DNA from: Bradyrhizobium sp. AZCC 2176 | GTDB taxonomy: Bacteria; Pseudomonadota; Alphaproteobacteria; Rhizobiales; Xanthobacteraceae | NCBI RefSeq assembly: GCF_036924645.1 | Contig: NZ_JAZHRX010000001.1 | Span: 992,001 to 1,056,000 of the forward strand | DNA: 64,000 nt | Direction: 5' to 3' | Shown: positions 61,130-64,000 of the stretch, piece by piece | Numbering within the stretch: the first letter of the stretch is position 1 | How the letters are laid out: every line of letters begins with the position of its first letter | Notes under the pieces: model-generated | Told to the model about the DNA's origin: nothing | The model's database searches: none | Seen by the model: only the letters and a program-made list of their open reading frames with translations | Made by a program: the position numbers and the translations under genes

Positions 61130-62244
61130 GCGATGAACTTCAGCTACCGCATGCGGCCCGGGTGTTCGTGTCCTTTGTCGCGCTGCTGCGCGTCAACGGT
61201 TTCGCCGTGGCGCCGGAACAGACGACGGCATTCCTGGCGGCGATCGGGCTACTCGGCCCGCGCAGCATGGAAGCCATCCGGCAGGCGGGATTGGCGACGC
61301 TCGCCCCGCCGCCCGAGCGGCGCGCGACCTACGACCGCCTGTTCGACCTCCATTTCCTCGGCAGCGAAGCGATCGACCACGCGGGCGCGGAAGATGAGGA
61401 AGTGGTTCGCCTGCAGGAGGAAGGACGCGGCGAGGACGAAACGCTGCTGGCCGATGAGGTCAACGAGTCCGGACTTGCCGCGGCCCGCGCCGAGGCGCTG
61501 GTCGAACGCCGCTTCGCGCCAAGCACGACCGGGAGCGCTTTACGAAAACTGTCGCGCGAGGCGCCTGCCCGGCTGCCGCGGCGGCGGGGACATCGCCGCA
61601 TGCGTGCCCGTCGCGGCCCATGGGCCGATCTGCGCCGCACCTTGCGCGAGAGCGTGCGCAACGATGGCGAAGTGCTGCGGCTCGGTCGGCTCAAACGGCG
61701 CACCCGTCCGCGCAAGGTTCTGCTCCTTATCGATGTCTCCGGTTCGATGAAGGGCCGGACAGAAGACAATATGAAGCTGGCGCATGCGCTGTCACACGCC
61801 ATCTCTCACGTCGAGGTATTCACGTTCGGCACCCGGCTCACCCGCGTCACCCGCGCGCTCCGTCTCAAGCGCCGCGAGCAGGCGCTGTCCGCCGCCGCGC
61901 ATCTGGTCAGCGATTGGGACGGCGGCACCCGGATTGGCGATGCGCTGCAGGCGTTCCTTTCGGTACCGCGGTTCGGCAGCTATGCGCGCGGCGCCGCCGT
62001 CGTCATCGTCTCCGACGGCCTTGAGCGCGGCGATCCTTCTGCCTTGCAGGACGCTGTCGCAAAATTGTCGCGGCGCGCCTGGCGCCTGAGCTGGCTGACG
62101 CCGCTGGCGTCAGGTCCCGGCTTTCAGCCCCAGACCGAAGCGCTGATCGCGATCCGGCGCTTCGTGGATGATCTGGTCGACGGTGGGTCCACCGCCGCGA
62201 TCGTCTCGCATGTGCTCTCGCTCGGACAAAGGAAGGCTGCGTGA
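61126..62244 (+). CDS. VWA-domain protein (CoxE-like)
   Basis: Protein of 372 residues starting at GTG 61126. The N-terminal 160 residues contain an acidic stretch (AEDEEVVRLQEEGRGEDE) and an Arg-rich segment. The C-terminal half is a von Willebrand A-type domain with the MIDAS motif DVSGSMKG near 202-209, the WDGGTRIGDAL segment and VIVSDGLERGD. CoxE-like proteins act with a MoxR ATPase in maturing molybdenum hydroxylases. It is coupled at both ends by GTGA overlaps. Confidence 0.92.
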   Translation: MSDELQLPHAARVFVSFVALLRVNGFAVAPEQTTAFLAAIGLLGPRSMEAIRQAGLATLAPPPERRATYDRLFDLHFLGSEAIDHAGAEDEEVVRLQEEGRGEDETLLADEVNESGLAAARAEALVERRFAPSTTGSALRKLSREAPARLPRRRGHRRMRARRGPWADLRRTLRESVRNDGEVLRLGRLKRRTRPRKVLLLIDVSGSMKGRTEDNMKLAHALSHAISHVEVFTFGTRLTRVTRALRLKRREQALSAAAHLVSDWDGGTRIGDALQAFLSVPRFGSYARGAAVVIVSDGLERGDPSALQDAVAKLSRRAWRLSWLTPLASGPGFQPQTEALIAIRRFVDDLVDGGSTAAIVSHVLSLGQRKAA

Positions 62245-63131
62245 CCGAACTCGTCGATGCCCATCATCACATCTGGCGTCAGGCCGACCTGCCCTGGCTG
62301 AGCGGCCCGATGCAGCCGCGCATCTTTGGCCCCTACGAGCCGATCCGGCGCGACTATCCGATCCAGGAATATCTTGATGATCTCGCAGGCTCCGGCGTGA
62401 CGCGCTCGGTCTATGTGCAGACCAACTGGGCCAACGACCGCTTCGAGGATGAAACCGCCTGGGTGCAACAGACCGCAAAGGATCACGGCTGGCCGCACGC
62501 GATCGTCTCCTATGCCGATTTTGGCGTCGATGACGTCCGCCCGCAACTGGATCGTCTGGCACGCTATCCCTTGGTGCGCGGCGTGCGCATGCAATTGCAC
62601 TGGCACGAAAATCCGCTCTATCGCTTTGCGGCGCGGCCGGACCTCTGCGCCGATCCGACGATACGGCGCAACGTCGCGCGGCTCGCGGAGTATGGTTTTA
62701 GCTTCGACCTGCAGGTGTTCGCGCCGCAGATGGCCGATGCTGCCGGGCTCGCCGAAGCCTGTCCTGACGTAACCTTCATCCTGCAGCATGCCGGCATGCT
62801 GGAAGACCTTTCGCCGCAGGGCCGCTCCGACTGGCGTGCTGGCATGACCCGGCTCGCGGCGTGCCCGAATGTCGTCTCAAAACTTTCCGGCCTCGGCACC
62901 TTCATCCACCGCAACGACCCCACGCATGTATCCGATATGCTCACCCAGACGGTGACGATCTTCGGCGCCGAGCGGTGCCTGTTCGGCTCCAACTTTCCGA
63001 TCGAGAAACTTTGGACCAGCTATCGCGAACTGGTCGATGCCTATCTTGCCGCGACCGCGTCGCTTCGGGCGGACCAGCGCGATGCGGTTCTGCGAACAAC
63101 AGCATCGCGCGTCTACCGGCTTGACCGATGA
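62241..63131 (+). CDS. Amidohydrolase-family (PF04909-type) hydrolase
   Basis: TIM-barrel hydrolase of 296 residues starting at GTG 62241, overlapping the previous stop. The metal-binding motif DAHHHIW lies at residues 5-11; later features are RGVRMQLHWHENP, FILQHAGM, VSKLSGLGTF and LFGSNFPIEKLW. Relatives include lactonases and decarboxylases such as 2-pyrone-4,6-dicarboxylate and fuconolactone hydrolases. Following a molybdenum hydroxylase, a ring-opening or lactone-hydrolysing step is plausible. The exact substrate is unknown. Confidence 0.92.
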   Translation: MTELVDAHHHIWRQADLPWLSGPMQPRIFGPYEPIRRDYPIQEYLDDLAGSGVTRSVYVQTNWANDRFEDETAWVQQTAKDHGWPHAIVSYADFGVDDVRPQLDRLARYPLVRGVRMQLHWHENPLYRFAARPDLCADPTIRRNVARLAEYGFSFDLQVFAPQMADAAGLAEACPDVTFILQHAGMLEDLSPQGRSDWRAGMTRLAACPNVVSKLSGLGTFIHRNDPTHVSDMLTQTVTIFGAERCLFGSNFPIEKLWTSYRELVDAYLAATASLRADQRDAVLRTTASRVYRLDR

Positions 63132-63176
63132 CGGCGCACGCGGAACCGCCAATCAAGAGAATGTGGGAGGGAACAT

Positions 63177-64000
63177 ATGCCGCTTGAAATCAAGATTTTG
63201 GATTATGGCGATATCGAACTGGAATCGAGTTTTCTCGTGCTCGGCCGTGATTGCGGCAGGACCCGCCGTGTCCTGACGCTGGGCTTCCTGATCGTCGGCG
63301 GCCCCTACCCGGTCGTGGTCGACACCGGCTACCGCTCCAACCAGATCATGGAAACGCTGGGCATGCGCGGACTTCAGTTCCACGAAAACATGATCGAGAA
63401 CCAGCTCGCCCGCCACGGCGTCCGCATGGGCGACGTCCGCTACGTCTGCCACACCCACCTGCATATCGACCACGCCGGCAAGGACGATTTGTTTCCCATG
63501 AACACCACGGTCGTGCTCAACCGCAAGGAATTGGAATATTCCGTCTCCGGATTGATGCATCCGCAATATCCTGCGCCCGACATCAAGCATCTGATCGATC
63601 GCCTGCACACCAAGAGCGCGCTGCGCTTCCTCGATCTCGAGATGACCGGCCCGATCGAACTGATGCCGGGCGTCTATTGCGACGCCGCCAACGCCCACAC
63701 CGAAGGCTCCATGAACATCCACGTTCATACCGCCGACGGCATCGCCACCATCTGCGGCGACGTGATCTACGACTTCAACGACCAGATCGTCACGCCCTTC
63801 AACGAGATCCACGACGCCGAGCCGCGCACCACAGGCAATCACGGCACCAGCAAGCGCGCCGAAAAGGCGGCGATCAAGAAACTCCTGAGCAACTCGCGCT
63901 ATTTGCTCCCGGTCCACGACCGGCCGGCCAAGGTCGAAGGCGGCACGGTGGTCGGCCGGCTGCACGATCAGGTGCCCGGCCCGGTGGTGCAGAGCTTGCC
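63177..64000 (+). CDS. Metallo-beta-lactamase-fold hydrolase (partial at right edge)
   Basis: At least 274 residues from ATG 63177, preceded by GTGGGAGGGAAC; the frame is open to the last base. The zinc motif HTHLHIDHAGKD lies near 97-108, followed by a conserved histidine in CDAANAHTEGSMN and aspartate in CGDVIYD. The layout is close to lactonase-type members of the superfamily, such as N-acyl homoserine lactonases, but those are only one of many options. It is the last visible gene of the operon and probably hydrolyses an ester, lactone or thioester intermediate. Confidence 0.92.
   Translation, partial: MPLEIKILDYGDIELESSFLVLGRDCGRTRRVLTLGFLIVGGPYPVVVDTGYRSNQIMETLGMRGLQFHENMIENQLARHGVRMGDVRYVCHTHLHIDHAGKDDLFPMNTTVVLNRKELEYSVSGLMHPQYPAPDIKHLIDRLHTKSALRFLDLEMTGPIELMPGVYCDAANAHTEGSMNIHVHTADGIATICGDVIYDFNDQIVTPFNEIHDAEPRTTGNHGTSKRAEKAAIKKLLSNSRYLLPVHDRPAKVEGGTVVGRLHDQVPGPVVQSL

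Noticed and set aside
63177..64000. Calling the right-edge hydrolase a quorum-quenching lactonase
   Set aside because: The HxHxDH motif is shared by many metallo-beta-lactamase-fold enzymes and the operon context points to catabolism.

Overview
The window is GC-rich throughout, with densely packed, often overlapping genes and GTG starts. Its gene families (branched-chain-amide ABC transporter operon, TRAP transporter, molybdenum hydroxylase with MoxR/VWA partners, DUF2066) suggest an alphaproteobacterium, most likely Bradyrhizobium or a close relative. That placement is inferred from gene content and base composition, not from a marker gene.

Region 1 (1-37,435, all minus strand) is a nonribosomal lipopeptide locus that looks like a siderophore system. 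Reading leftward from 34,671, one apparent operon encodes an MbtH-like protein, a type II thioesterase, a stand-alone TauD/SyrP-like Fe(II)/2-oxoglutarate hydroxylase and three giant synthetases of 3253, 2192 and at least 5447 residues. The last runs off the left edge inside its terminal thioesterase domain. The domain order read from motifs is FAAL-T | C-A-T-E | C-A-T // C-A-T | C-A-T // C-A-T-E | C-A-T-E | C-A-T | C-A-T-TE, which predicts an N-acylated octapeptide. Hand-read specificity residues give Asp for module 1 and Gly for modules 4 and 7; modules 5 and 8 share one unassigned code. A TonB-dependent receptor gene (37,435-35,051) sits just upstream, separated by a strong terminator. The Gly modules 4 and 7 carry a 1.6-kb nearly identical DNA block, evidence of recent adenylation-domain copying.

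Region 2 (about 37,436-41,330) is a junction: a spacer, a decayed M20 amidohydrolase gene, then a plus-strand TRAP transporter operon (small permease, large permease, binding protein) ending in a terminator. A perfect 12-bp inverted repeat lies upstream of the TRAP genes.

Region 3 (41,419-43,811, minus strand) holds two exported proteins of unknown function, with DUF5107-like and DUF2066-like sequences.

Region 4 (44,203-64,000, plus strand) is a long catabolic or uptake locus. It contains a branched-chain-type binding protein, an AraC regulator, LivH/M/G, a LivF fused to a Tm-1-like domain, the matching Tm-1 C-terminal TIM-barrel protein, a 966-residue flotillin-like protein built on an uninterrupted 11-residue repeat, two SRPBCC proteins, a molybdenum hydroxylase (FAD, 2Fe-2S and a large subunit split over two genes), MoxR and VWA maturation-type proteins, an amidohydrolase and a partial metallo-beta-lactamase-fold hydrolase. 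The tight spacing suggests one transcript that imports, hydroxylates and hydrolyses an organic substrate. The substrate cannot be read from the sequence. No tRNA, rRNA, CRISPR array, insertion sequence or integrase was recognised.
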